64,000 nt of DNA, taken from contig CM050651.1 in assembly GCA_027574665.1 (NCBI GenBank), forward strand, positions 8,371,501-8,435,500. The letters run 5' to 3'. Position numbers and translations under genes: made by a program. Positions 23,701 through 37,305 of this stretch are shown here, piece after piece. The notes beneath the pieces were generated by a model. It had not been told where the DNA came from and searched no databases. It saw nothing but the letters and a program-made list of their open reading frames with translations. The DNA is from Rhynochetos jubatus. Its lineage: Eukaryota > Chordata > Aves > Eurypygiformes > Rhynochetidae. Each line of letters begins with the position of its first letter. Within the stretch, counting starts at the first letter, position 1.

Positions 23701-26700
23701 TTAATCTAGCTACTTTTTCATCTGCCTCTTCTGTAATAAAGAACCGCTATGTCTGCTTTCTCTCAATTTTCTGGCATAGGCTGCTGCATGCATAATAAGC
23801 AAAATACTAATGTGGTGTGACTTAATCTGGTAAGAAATAGCAAAATTTACTACTACAAATAAATACCTACACCAAGGTTGTTTCCTCTCTCCACTCTCAG
23901 CACCTACATAGATACTAATATCCTTTTCAAGTTCTTCTGATGATGGGGTTTCAATGTTTAAACAAAACAAGGGAAAAATTATGAGAGCATGAGATATAAA
24001 AAAAAAGACATCACCTCTATTTACATTGACTAAATGACAATTATCAGTTAAGCAGAATATTTTAACAGGTACTGAACTTTGGTTGCCGGTGTAGTTGCAG
24101 GCACTATACTGCTGGATTCACAATGAAAGCAACAGATGAACATCCTTTCAGGGCAATTAATGCTTCTCACTGCAAGTGAAGCATCTCTGCACTGTGCTGC
24201 TAGACATACTGTGAGTGTGCAGAGTAGTCTCCCTTCTAACTCCAGCTGCAAACATGTCATCAGCAGACACTGGGTAGTTCAATTTTCCAGGTGGTATTTG
24301 AGCCCATCCAGGCCATTCCTCTTCTATTTCTGACTGATCTGAGAGTCTAGTGAAAGGCTTTTTCTTCGCAGGCCTGAGACCTCCAGCAGCTGACCTTTGC
24401 TGGATTTACCAGTCCATGAGGCTGTCCAAAGGGACTGACATGCCCTGGCCCTGTTGGCTGTAGAGTGCAAGAGTGCTAAGTCTACCCTCACATCTGCAAG
24501 GGATTTGCAGTAAATGTGCATAGCGCATCTGATTTTTTTGGGTGGAGAAAGTCCTACTTAAAGGTTCCACAATACCTTCCCTCTCCCATGTTTCAAGACT
24601 TTTTTTTTTTCTCCTATCTTTTTGTGAAATGGCTTTTCTTCATCTGTTCCTAGTGTTCCTTTCAGAAATTCCCATGTAGTCAAGTCAATTCTTAAACACT
24701 AAACATCACAATAACTACTCACATAGCTTTATTAATACTTACAAAGGAGCTTTAATTTTGTCATAATAGTTTTCAAACACGACTAGCCTAGAGTTTAAAT
24801 CCATGAAGTCAGCCAAAAAAAATTTAAATAGGGTTAAGGTATTTGTTTCCATTGTCTTTAGCTGGCTTCGGGCTAGTCTCGGAGGGGACAAGAGGCTAAT
24901 ACTGCATCAATGGCAAGCTAGTACACCCTTGTCCTAATACAGTGCTCTTTCAGTGTGTCTCACCAATCTTCAGCCTCAAATATTTTAAGGTGAATGTTTC
25001 TGATGGACTCTTTCCCCAAAATGTGGAATGGGAAAGACTGTTACTGCTTATCCAAGACACAGTTGAGAACTTTCCCCAAACTACTTAAAGTAACATTGCA
25101 AATGAACCTCCAGGAGAACAATTTTTACACTGGAAACTGTGAATAACCTGAATAGAATTTGTAGAAAAGCCTTGGGAATCATCAGGAAGGCTGGAAAGAG
25201 TTATCAAGTAAGATTATTGTAGTTTAGCGGAGCGATAACTGAGGAAAGACATGGCTGTTACACAAACAGTGGAAGAAGATAAAGGCTAAGGAAGTGAGCT
25301 GCTCTATTGTAGGAGGGCCAAGTCAAGGAAACAACAATCTTGGGTTATACTGGTTATTTTCTTGACACAAAGATTTGAAGGTGAGGTGGCATTACTTATG
25401 GGGAAGTTCTACATGTTGCAGCGATCGAGTGACTTAGGAGTACTGCAGATGTTGTAAAACTCCATCATAGCTATGCAAGACACTGGACATTTTGTCATTC
25501 TCTGAAACGAATGCATTGTATAGAAAATCTTATTCAAAATGTGGTGGCTTAGTCTCTGGAAAGTGTAATCTCTCATCTCTCTGCATTAATACCTTGTGAA
25601 TTCTTTACTTCCTTTAAGTTGTTTCATACCTTGGAATATGAAATCAACTTTTGATTTATGTAAATGACTTCATTCTTTACCAAGGCTACGCTTACCATTC
25701 AATGGTGTCGAACTGCTGTGAGATGCAAAATCTTTCAGTAATTGTAGGAAAAATGCTGTAAGACTGTGCTTTCTTCAAAAGCTATTTTTCTTCAGATTAG
25801 AATTTTCTGCTTGATTTGAGGATCTGTAGCGAACAAGCCTTTTTCCCCTGCTACTTTGTTTAAAGGCTTAACTGTCAAAAATGCACTAAACCAGCCAGTG
25901 CCCCAGTTTCAATTTTCTTGTTTTACCTTGAAAACTACTGCAAATCTTTTCTAGTATTGCTATGCATAAAAGATAAAAGCACATTAATAATGCAAGCTTA
26001 GAAACTTCCTGTGTTGTAAAGAATATGAATCTATTAAAGAAATAATGGTATTTCTTTGTTTTCCTGATTCTTCTCCTTCCAGTACCATCTACCATACCCC
26101 ATAAAGGACTCAAATAACAATTTTCATTCTTGGTATACCTACAGCGGCCAGGCTGAAGACTAATAAGCATAGCATTAAGGCTATTTTTTAACAATTCTTC
26201 AGAAATGAGTCAGTCTGCTAACTGTGGTTGAAAATGCAGGTAGGAGTCTCTATCTGACCCTTAACCAGGAAGAGTTGCATACAGGATTAATGCTTTTCAG
26301 GTACAACTTCAGTGAATTGTGAACCCATGACAGTATGTTGTTGTGTAGTTAGAGTGCAGATTTGTTACATTCTCATAACTGTCGTACTTCTTTAAAAGGA
26401 GATAATGCATGCTTATCACTGGCCTGGGAAGCTTGATGAATAGCCTGATAATAACAGGAGGCAACTGAAAAGAAACTACATACTCCTCTTCTTCATGCTG
26501 CAGTACATCAGGTGGGGGAGTGGGGAAATCCTTGGTTTATGTCAAATTTGGAAAATGAAGTCAACCATCTAAATGTACACAGGAAACTATAGATGCTGTT
26601 TCCCTTGATGGAACTCCTTACATACCTCTATATCACAATTTTGCACAATTTGTGTGCGTCAAAGCTAAGTTCGAATAAAAAAACCCTCTTGCAACTCTTA

Positions 26701-29700
26701 ATTAATGCCACTTTTTGGTGCATAGTGCCCTTCAGATATTAGAGGTTAATGGGTATCTAGGAAAAGAAAAATCAGCACTATAATAATAGAGAGGAAAAAC
26801 CAGACGTTGATCTTAAGAACCTTTTCTAGGCAGAGGTGAGGTGTCCTGTTTTTCTTAAGGATTAAAATGAGAGATCTTCAAGAACAGAAGCAAAATGTGC
26901 ATGAAACAAAACCTGCACACATACATGGATTCTGTACAAAGAAATCCTCAGCAAGATTCAAATGTCTGTGCTTGTATGGGTTTGCCACAGTGGGAAGTCT
27001 GGTAGCCAGATCAAAATTCTTGAAGCTGTGCAAGCACACAGGCAAAACTGAAAGCATATATCCAGTAACTTAAATTCTCTGAGGTTTTAGAACAGCTCCC
27101 AGATGGAAGAATAATACATAAGTAGCTGAACTGGATTTACCATGGATGGTTTTCTGTTCATGTTCCTCCTCCTTCTGGCCCTGGAGAAGGAGGGCTGGGG
27201 AAGGGAAGGAGTGGGTAGCAGTGGTTGATGTTGTTAATGAGTGATTTACACTGGTTAATCCCATGCCTTGCAAATTCCAGTTGTAGACAGCTGTGAGGAG
27301 GTGAGAACTGAAGTATCACTAGGGCAACTAATACCAAAGTAGATTTTTGTCACTAAGGAAGATAATTCACGTGTGTACCGATTTATTTCTCTTTGAAACA
27401 CAAGACCTTGATTCTTCTCTCTGCAGATTTGTCATTGTTTAGGTGACAGTTGTATGGTTGTGGTCCATATATCTATATACATACACAAACACAGATAATT
27501 AATCTACATTAATTTATTTTCTGTGATCTGTCTCTACAGCAAACAAATAGATACTCATTTCAGAAACCAGGTCTACCTGTCATGTCTTTAGAGTTTTTTC
27601 CTAACACTGCCTTGTTTTTTCCCCAAGATTAAGATCCTGTAGCCTCTACACCAAGGTCATTGCCTCTTTAACCTTTTATTCCAAAAAGTACTTCCATTCC
27701 CCTGTGTTGGCAGTACTTCAATCAAATGTTTGTTACACAGATATCTTTAACTCTGCAAGCAGTTGTAGACGTGCTATTTCTATTTGTTGCTCAAATACCG
27801 GTTTGGAGGTCCATCTTTTTAGCCATTCAGAGCTTTAAGGAGATGACCAAGTAAATTGATATTCGGCAGTGATAGTGTGATAGGGAGTTGTTAATATAAA
27901 AACTCACATGGAAGTTTAATTATCTGTAAAGTCAGCATCACCAAAGAGAAAACCATGTTGAGGTCATTTCTACATCTTCTCCCCAAACACTACTCTGGGA
28001 CCAACAGAGTTGCTTAAGCTTTTTGCCAGTTCTTATTGAATATAATACAGGCAGGGTTAAATGTTACAGCTTCACCTAGTGCAATTATACTTGGGGATGA
28101 AGATGAATTAGGGGTGCATGTCTGGCGCTTCCATTTATTGACTGTTCTTTCCAGGAGTTGCAACTCAACCGCAAAAGCCTTGCTTGTATCTGAAACTTGG
28201 CAAACAAATCCTGAATCCCACGGAAATTAGTTAATGTAAACTCTGAAGACTAGAATTATTTGGCAGGTTCTAACCCTCTGGCCATCCACTCAATTACATA
28301 AACAAAACCTAAAACACAGCAGTTCCAGATGTTTGTTTGTACTCAGCTGGGGGGAAAAGGATTTGCTGCTTTAAATGAAATTAGAGGAAATTTTGCTTTT
28401 GGAAGTAGGAAGCGAGTTTACTGTAACTGCTCATTTTAATTCAAACAGAGCTTATTAGTGTTCAAACCTTTGTTCCAGCAGGCTGGGGCTGCAGCAACAC
28501 TGGTTTAAATGCTGTTTAGCTTGCAGTGCTGGATTCAGGCTGTGGCTGGAGCTGAGCAAAGCTGTTTCTGAAGCAGGGCTGAACTTGCTTGGCTCTACGG
28601 GTCCTCGTAGCCTTGACGCACACTTAGGTAGACCAGCCAAGCCCACCACCACACCATCGTGTTACAATTTGTGGTAGAAATGGTCAGGCAAGCAAAGGTG
28701 GTGGTTTTTATTCAGAGCAATGGAAGGGTGCAAGGGTATAACCTACAATTGTCTGACCTTTTTGTCACCAAAAGATATCAGAATATTGTCTTCTGCATTT
28801 TGTTGCCACAATTAGTCCTTATTTGTGTTGCAGCTCTGTCAGCAAAACACAGTAAACCTAAGTATGTAAAGAAGCAACACTAAATTTCTACCTCCTAGAG
28901 TGGTTTTGCTAGTTCTTGTCACTTTTATTAATACCTCTTCTACCATTTGCTGCTGTACTATCTTCACTTTGCTTCAGTGGAAACTGTTTGCTTTCCCATG
29001 CAGTTCTTGACTCAACCTTAACCTATCCATGATGGGGTTTCTGTCAAAACTGAAGCTACCAAAAAGTGGCTTGGGCCTCTGTTTTGGCTTGGAAATGGAG
29101 AAGGGAAGCGCCTGCTCTCCCCCATACACACTCCCCAAGAGCAGCACTGGTTCAGAGTGCTTTTTAGGCTATGACAACATTAGCCAGTAACCTGGACCAT
29201 GAGGAGCAGATCTGTGGAGTGAGAGGATGGTGTTGAAGACTTGATATCCACACTGCAGCCCTCCTGGGGCTTTATCAGGGTGATGTCCCAGGTGCTGAAG
29301 GCCTGTTGGCAGCTGGTGTGATCCTGAAACCCACCTCTGGTTTTGTCATTGGTTTGTGAGACCATCTTGGAGGGATGGGACCTTCCCTGCTTCCCACGTC
29401 TGCTTGCTCTGTAAGTTACTTCTGCTCTGGGAGAAAAGGAGTGCAGTTTCCCATCTCTTCTTCCTAAATGTCACTCCCCTCTGACACTGGGCATACAATG
29501 GACTTTTTAATGCAACTATTTAACTTTTCACTTATTTTTTTAAGACACAACTTCTTCCTGAAGGGTAGTTCAGTAGGAAAACTTGGGTCTTTGAGCAGTC
29601 TGGCTATCTTTCCCACCCCTGTGCTAACACCAATCTAGAAGTGAACTAAATGATGAAAGCTACAGAGCATTGATCTATTTTATTTTTTTCCCCCATCATC

Positions 29701-30843
29701 AAATACAGTCTAGGTCCATCATATTACATCTGTGTTAACCTTGGTTTTGATCTTAACAGAATTGGCAGTCTTGGCAATGTTTTGCCTTCATTTTCAGCCC
29801 TGAAGCTCGAGGATTGCCAGTGCAGAGACAGCTTTGAACAAATGTTGGTGAACTGACCCTGGCAAACGCGCATCTTTTTGATCTGTTCCTTGTTTATTAT
29901 AAGTTGCTTCTTGTTTATCACATTTAGCATTTCCAAGAGAAATATAGGATGGTGGTTGAGTCTGTCTTAGTTTTTCCCTTCCAGCTAATCAAGCTGTTCT
30001 CAGTTCTTCCCCACCACCTTTGTAAGAAAGCAGAGGGTGAAAGGTGAGGGAGAACTGCAGAGGTTTTGGAAGAGCTGGACTGCAAACCTCAGTGTGCAGG
30101 GATGACAGGAGGTGGGTTTGTGTGGCTGACCTTAGCACGGGTACTCTGGGCTGGGGGGATGCTGATAAGGTGATGGAGAATAAATGCCTCTGAGAGGTAT
30201 TAAAATACTGGACTGTAGAGTGGGATAGACCTGTGTTCAGGGAGCTGGTGGATATGAGGCTTTGTATAAAAATGGGAGTCCAGCCTGTAGTTTAAAGATT
30301 TACATGACATTTAAATACCAAAAATACCTGAATCTCTTTCTGCTAATGTAAGCAGCGTGTTGCAATGTAGCTTTTAAACTCTGTTTTTCTGTGAACAAAC
30401 AGCTATACAAGAATGGTCCTCATTAATTTGCAGGAACTCCTGTGTAGTGGTGTCTGCAACGCAGTCAAAACCAACTACTTTACAATCAAATCCTTGCAAA
30501 GCAAAAAAAAAAAAAGCTGCTATTCAGCTATAACTGGAGAACCAGGGGAGAGACTAAAGCAATTCCTTTATAGCTTTAATACCGAAGGATTGCATATTTT
30601 TTATGAAGCTTTGTAAATACAAATGACTTCTCTATTGCTGCAAAACTTAAGTTTAGGACTTTTTCAGAAGTGAAGATTAGTCTTTTGTTTTGGTGTTCGT
30701 TTAACATCCCATGAAACAACTTTTTGGAATGATGGTAGAGGAGGCTAAGTAAAGCAGAGGAGATAAAGAAAGGGAAGATACTTATATAAAGGCGCTGAAA
30801 TGTTTCCTGAGCCTTTTAATTTTTTGACACAGCCAAGGCGCGG
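20701..30843. other. Unique DNA with TAAT-rich stretches, no gene seen
   Basis: Alternating purine-pyrimidine DNA (20,741-20,755) able to form Z-DNA lies just right of the island. A stretch at about 21,840-22,090 is dense in TAAT and ATTA cores and may be a conserved noncoding element, which cannot be tested here. Homopolymers include A14 at 22,281-22,294, T15 at 23,442-23,456, T11 at 24,600-24,610 and A13 at 30,503-30,515. None ends a recognisable retrocopy. Confidence 0.4.
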
Positions 30844-30857
30844 ATGCCATCTAGTGG
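30844..30857 (-). promoter_or_regulatory. CTCF-like site, left-facing
   Basis: The plus strand reads ATGCCATCTAGTGG. Its complement matches CCASYAGRKGGCRS at 13 of 14 positions (last base only). GCCATCTAGTGG is among the most typical forms of the CTCF core. It is paired with the opposite-facing site at 32,103. Confidence 0.5.
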
Positions 30858-32102
30858 GGTCTGATCACTGGGGACGCAGAGACGTGTCACGTGTTGTGAG
30901 ATGGTGCCTTGATTCTTTACACATTGCACAGCCCTGAATTAGCTTCTTTTCATTGCAACTCTCCCAGCTGCCATCTGACTTAAAGGCACTGGGTTTCTTT
31001 GCATACACAGTAGTAAAACTACATCATGTTTTGGATCGCTGTGCTTACTTGAGAAGGAGATGTTAAGTCATTATAAAGTCTGTTGTTTGGCAGGGGTTTC
31101 ACAGAAATTAGTCAATCTTGTCACATAAAGGTAGTTTGTTGTTATCATTAAAAGAAAGGGATCACAAATTTCAAATGAAATGCATCATTTTTCACACTAT
31201 GTATACCTTTAAAAAGACCCGACAGTACATTCCTGAGGGCTTTTGCTAGAATTTAGTAGTATTTGGACTGGTTTATTTACCCTTCTCTTGAGAAGGCTCT
31301 CATAAGAGCAGGACAGTGTCTCCTGGTCACATAGGGTATTCCAGAACAATTGAGAAATTCCCTCTTGGAACAGCATGGAAAAGCTGCAGCCTCCACTGCA
31401 GAAGGGACATTCACCAAAGTACTTGCAGAAGACTGTACCCAAGGCAGGGAAGAATGGAGTAGAAAGGTTTTTCTCACCAGCAAATGGTAAATAAGGAATA
31501 ATTGCAGGAGTTGAATTTCTCCCTCCATACACATTAAGACAAGCCTGTGTTCAGTGGTCCAAAGATCAGGTTCTGACTTCCGTGTGCAGAATCAGGTGCA
31601 GCTGCTGGTAGTATTCCCAGGAACAGCTTTTATGTGTCCCTGCAGCCCTGCTTCCTAATTGAAGGGTTCTTTGGCCACTACTCCTTTAATACAAATTACT
31701 TTCAGCAATTAATGCGAGTTCTGTTACTATCAGAAGTCATATCCTTCTTCCAAACTCCTCTGGAGCTGTGAAGTTCTGGTCAGGCCAGAGGCAAAATACC
31801 GAATTTGGCTGTGATTGAGTTGCTTTGGAAGTCAGTCCCCTACTCCAACCTCTCCAGGTTCCCTAGGGCATGAAGTGGACCTCAGAGAATAAATATAAAG
31901 AAATGTCACCCCCTTTCCAGAAAACATCCGCCATCCTGTGCTAAAGGGAAGATCCTGGAAAGGGTACGTGTTGGCGCTTCTAGACCGTTAGGTTATGATC
32001 TGAGATGCTGGGGCCAAGAGGTACCGGCAACGCCTCGGGCTGCCTTTGAACTTGCCGGTTCGGTAATCGAGTGCTACATAATGATGTCACTGAGCTCTGA
32101 CA
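30858..32102. other. DNA between the divergent CTCF-like sites, no gene seen
   Basis: About 1.2 kb of unique sequence. A minus-strand frame of 107 codons (31,209-31,532) has no recognisable domain. No mobile element or RNA gene was seen. Confidence 0.4.
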
Positions 32103-32116
32103 CCACTAGAGGGCAC
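32103..32116 (+). promoter_or_regulatory. CTCF-like site, right-facing, exact core
   Basis: CCACTAGAGGGCAC matches the CTCF core CCASYAGRKGGCRS at all 14 positions. About 0.03 exact matches are expected by chance in a window this size on both strands with uniform bases. Its orientation is opposite to the sites at 20,613 and 30,844. Confidence 0.55.
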
Positions 32117-35100
32117 AAAAGTACTCTGGTTTGGGTGATTTTAACCGTTGCCTCTGTAACAAGGGGAAGGGAGGGTGTGACAGCCAGGACATCCAGTACC
32201 ATCTGCCTTTCCAATTGCTTTGGCACAGCAGTCAGAGCATAAATACTGTATTTTTTTTTTTTTTAATATCAGGATTGGATAAAAAGCCATCAAAGTGAGT
32301 TTCACAGCATGAAAACTGTAGGTCAAATACTGCATTTGTGATCCTTAAACAAGTGGAATCTAAAAACTACTGAGATATACCTAGGCTGAAATTTGAGGAG
32401 TTCAGCAGAAAAACAGCCTGGAAAAGTTGGGGTGGTTTTTTTTCAGGGTTTGGGTTTGGTTCTCCTCCTTCCCCCCAGCTGATATGGGAATGGTATCTTC
32501 ATCAGGAGGTGGCTGAATAAAAGCTACATGCTGCAAGCACCTTCTGACAGCAGCTGAGCACAGGCAACGGCCCTGCTCAAAGGACAAAAAGTAGGAGGTA
32601 ACATCCCAGGATGAAATACGGGACAAAGATGGAGTGTGGAGCCCCTTCCCTTGTTAGGCAAGGACTGGGTGAATTTTCATAGATGACCTACGCGATACCT
32701 CCTCACAACAGTGCAACCTTCCCCCCAGTCACCGGCCGATTAGCTTCGGCATGTTCCTGTGTGTTTTACCTCAGTCTGTGCTGCAGTGCAATGCATCAGT
32801 GGTGCCAAACAATAGAAATGCTTTTACGGAGATGCATTGGGCACACTGCTCTTTCCTACGCAGCTGGACAGAAAATGGCAAGTCCCTTTGCGCTGAAACA
32901 CTTGTTTTTCATTTTTTTAAGTCTTTTTTTTTTTTCTAAACTGTTCATTGAAAATCACTGACCTCAAAAATCCAAGTTGTGTGGGTGTTTGGTTTAAAAT
33001 GGAAAAGCTTTCAGATTCTTTGCTCAATTCAGACCAGGAATTTTGTGTTGTATGACAACAAACTTCAGCCAGCTCTGTCTAGTTCCCTAAACTCTTAATC
33101 AAATGACAGGCCATTCTAGACATTGGGTTAGTTTCCTATGACAGACAAAGAATACAATTATTTTTGTCACTTCCCTTTTGCTCTTGAATTTCTCTGTCTC
33201 ATGCCCATACCCAAATTTTCATGGTCTCTGAATTTATTTTCCTGTGGCTTGAGCTTTTGCGAAATAGAGGTCATGGGTTCCAACTGCCACACAAAGTTGC
33301 TAATTAATAACCATTGGTGTTTGTTCTCATGCTTAGGCAAAACTACTTGGCTGATCTTCGTAATCCAATCCTCCACTTGGTTTGTTGCTGGGAGAGAATG
33401 GAAGTTGTCCAATCTGACCCGTGCTGTAAACACAAAAAAGTTTTGTAGATCAAATTCTAATGAAAGATTAAACTGAACCTTTTTCTTCATTTACATTTCT
33501 TTTTTTAGTCAAAACAGATTTTAAAAAAGGTATGAATGTTATAAGCTTAGACATGGATGCCTACTGGTTGCAATGGCTGTCTATGGTGGTCTTCAAATTA
33601 TGTCACTATTTTAATTCTTCTCTTTTGGATATTGATATATGCAAAGCCTTGCATGGCCAGTTTTTCTCCAAAGAGTTAGGGTGCTTGTTTCATAAAATTC
33701 TGCCTCTCTTCTATAAAAAAACCCCACATATAAATTTTAGTAAGACTTATATGGTCAATCTGTGTTCCCAAGGATTTTAGTGTCCTGTAAAGCAGATTCT
33801 GTAATGTTGCAAGGTAATACTGCATGAGTTGCAGCCGTTAAAGAAACTGAGCTGTTGTCTGAAAAGTTGGATACCATAAAATGTTGTTACATATCCAAAC
33901 CCAAACTATGGCTGCAGAGCAGTACCAACTGGTTGACAACAGTTATGATTAAGGCAGCATCTATTTATCATTAAGAACTTCTAGCTATAGAAATTCCTTC
34001 TGTTAAATAACTCTGAAGATACAGAGAAATACTTAATTTCTGCAGGTTTCAATCACTCTGCTGATGTAGAGTAACTTTGGAAGAAAGCAGTATTAAGCAA
34101 CAAAAACAAAACAACCCAGTTCTGCCTCTATGCTGTGTTGGGCTCCCTATAGGGATGCCTTAATGCCACCTCTGTGTCATGCAAAGGGAACAGTCATCAA
34201 GTCCCCATAGTGGGGAGCTGGTCTTCTCCCTGATGTGTGTATCATGGGGGATGCGTACCAGCATCTGCCTCTGCAGGCTATGAACATAGATCAAAACTGA
34301 AATTTAGACCGTAATGAGAGAGATTTGGGTTTAGGCTTTCTTCCCTCTTCCCAAAAGCATTGGTACCTGTCCCAGAAACTCAGGACTGCTAAGGTGCCCC
34401 ACCTTTAATTGGGATCTACAACTGCAGTTCCTTCCTGTCTCTCTGAACGTGTTTTCTCCTTGCTGGCTACCGTCTCAGTGACGTGCACTCTACGCTCGTG
34501 GAGCAGACTTGTTTTCTCTTTCTGAACATTGTTATGTGAGAAGTAAGCATCTATGTATATCTGAGCACATTAAAACCAGCTCCAAGAAATACATTATTAA
34601 AAACATTAGTGTTTTAATTAGGCAGCCACCTTTGAAGTTTTATGACACTCATGTGGCTTGGGCATGTGCTTGGGTATTAAGCAATAACACTCCATTATGT
34701 AATGCATCTTTTTTTTTGTAGGTGACATTTAAGAAATAACAAAATCATAAATATTGTAATGGCTTTATATGGAAAAATCTTTCAACTAATTTCTTCAATG
34801 CAGTCTGTCCTGTCACATATCCCTTAAGCTTTATTATATTTTATTGTTATGTCTGTCTTTCATACTGTATAGCTTCAGCTATTTCAGATACTATTTTTTC
34901 TCCTTTAAATGAAAACCAGCAGTGTCTGATGGTAAGCACAGTAGCACATGCAGGTTAAGAAAGCTGCATTTAAACAACAGTTTTAGTCTAAACTCTTTTT
35001 GACACCGTGGAAAACCTCCTGTAACACGTTTACATATAGGATGTGTAGCTGTAGCCCCATGCGGTGCAGGAGGGGTCCTGCCGATCGCTTTAGCGGTGGC

Positions 35101-37224
35101 AGGTTGGGACCCTACTAGCCCTTTGCTGCCTCAAGTTCAGTGCTGCGGCGGTGCTAGCAGCCTCACGCTTGCCCCCATCCACGGCCATGCCGTGTATTTT
35201 GGGGCAGGTCTTTCACAGAGGTGGCAATATGTGTTAAGCTAAGTCACGCAGGGGACAGGTTAGTGGCTTGTGGAGGCACTGGCCTCCCTGGAGGCATTCT
35301 CTTGATTCAGCATGATGGCAGATTTAAGGCAGACTGGTTGCCAGTGGGAGGTAGCTGAATGCACAGCATCTAATTACAGGCTCTCCACTTTTCAGGGTAA
35401 CCTAGTGTCATACGTAAATCTGTCAAAATTCCTCCAAGATAGAAAATGTGATGGAAAGTCAAGCTGACCAGCAGCGGATTGCTTATGACCCTGCTTGTCT
35501 TCCACACTGGCTTGTGACATGTTCTTCTTTCCTTCCTCTCCTTTTGCTTGACTTTAACCACCTTGAAATAAATGTTTATTGGAAAATTGTGCAGTACAGT
35601 AGAGATCAACAAACAAAACGTGTCAAATGGGTTTCCAGCTTGAGAAATAGGTTGTATTGTTCTAGCGGTGCCAATAGGTCCCTGTGCAGAATGAGGCTAG
35701 GAAGGAGCTTTCAGCTGTTATGCTCTGGTTAGAAACTGAGTTTCTCTTAACTCCAAAAGACTGAAGGCTCCCTGGATTTCACTTCTTTGAGACAGCTTCA
35801 TTCTCCCTGAAGTCAGATTTTGAGACTAATGTAATCAACAGCTATTTAAGGAGGTAGGAGCAGGTAAGGTCTCACAAGCTTGTCAGAGACCTGCAACGCA
35901 GAGTTCAGACAGTGAGATGTCTGGCCATGGAAGAGAAGCCATAAAAATGCATGTGGGGGGAAACCAGCATTAGGAATTAGGCTACAGCAATTACCGTTAG
36001 AGATGGAAACCTGTGGAAGAAACTGCAGTACAACGCTACTGCAGAACAGTTCAACAGAACAGCTGTTGTTCTAAAGCTTTAATAGATTGGGGTGGGGTGG
36101 ATTTTTTCACTGTCTATCCAGGAAAAAAAAGCCAGTCGAACTGGGAGGTACCACATTCCCCAAGATGGTGCTAATCAATTATAGGTAATGAAGAATACTA
36201 GTCCTCTTGCCTAGTGGCCATGTTTCACATGAATACATCCTAAAACAGCTAACTCCTTGAATCTAGCTGCCACACCTCCAGACCAGGATTGCTAAACTGG
36301 AAGAGAAGAGAGGGAGGATGTTTTTCATGAAAATGATGTCATAAGTCTATTTCATTACTGACACTGGGATGTTTCTGTTGGTCTCATGAGAGCAAGACGC
36401 AGTATAGAACGGCATGACACATTTTCTTGCATGAGAGCACAGTTTTAAGTGTAAACTAGTAATTCCTTATGCACTACAAAAATTGCTTCAGGACATAGGA
36501 TACAGTCTGATAGGTGTGAGAATAGAAAGGGATCAGGAAGGGACTAGTGAAATGCAGGGACTAATAAAAATAACTAAGATCTTCAAATGTTAAGATGTTC
36601 AACTTTATCCTGCCCTCACTTCATTTCTGGGTTATTTAATGATCCATTGAGGCAGATCAGTTCATTTACAGGTTGCAGCCACTAAACAGCCAGTTATTAG
36701 TTTTGAGGTCTCTCTTACTACTTTACTTCACTGTGCTGAACCAATAAAGTAGGTTTTCATGTTTCTGTGGGTTTATGCTCATAGTTCTCATTAATGTCAA
36801 CATGGCAGATATTACTAAAGCTACCTGTGTGCTGTATTATAGCCACTGTGTAACAAAACTGTCACCATAATGGAGAATGATGCAGTTTGCTCCCTAACGT
36901 GGAGTTATAAACCAACATACGTGGGTTTCAGTGTCAAAATCCGTTCTGAAGCACTCTAACAAAAGTGGCCTTATTTTGAAAAGGTGAGCATCAAGCCAAG
37001 ATTTATTTCTTAAAGATGCTATTAAGCCCCCAACTTTGACTGTTCAGCAGTAATTCTGAAATCACAATTCCCCTCGTGGCCAGGGTGTGGAGGTCTTGGA
37101 CATGGTCCCACTCGTGAGCAAGGAGACCAGGGGGGCCGCCTGTGCCACTGGAGTCTGCAGGAGAGCAGCGAGGAGCATCTTGGTGACCTCTGGTTCACAC
37201 AGCAGCGGTGCACCCTCGCCTTAC
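32117..37224. other. Unique DNA, no gene seen
   Basis: Contains T14 at 32,251-32,264, a G/T-rich tract near 32,426-32,460 and T12 at 32,924-32,935. A short GC-rich, CpG-bearing patch lies at about 35,080-35,190 but is too small to call an island. Overlapping antisense frames at 33,138-33,490 have no recognisable domain. Confidence 0.4.
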
Positions 37225-37305
37225 CTGCTGCAGCGCTTCACCCGCTAGCGAGTGATTTATGTGATCTGATTTGCTGCTGTCAGTTACCTCTGATTTGTGA
37301 ACAAG
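37225..37305 (-). CDS. Candidate internal coding exon, unknown gene
   Basis: On the minus strand a long pyrimidine-rich stretch (about 37,306-37,350) ends in CATTCCAG. It is followed by 81 open bases, then CAGCAG and gtaaggcg, a strong donor. The length is exactly 27 codons with phase 0/0. The peptide begins LVHKSEVTDSSKSDH and ends AGEALQQ, hydrophilic and linker-like. I do not recognise the gene. The plus strand also offers a possible exon across the same bases (donor GGGAAG/gtgaca near 37,337), so the strand is not certain. Good splice sites and a clean phase are seen; coding status is inference. Confidence 0.22.
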
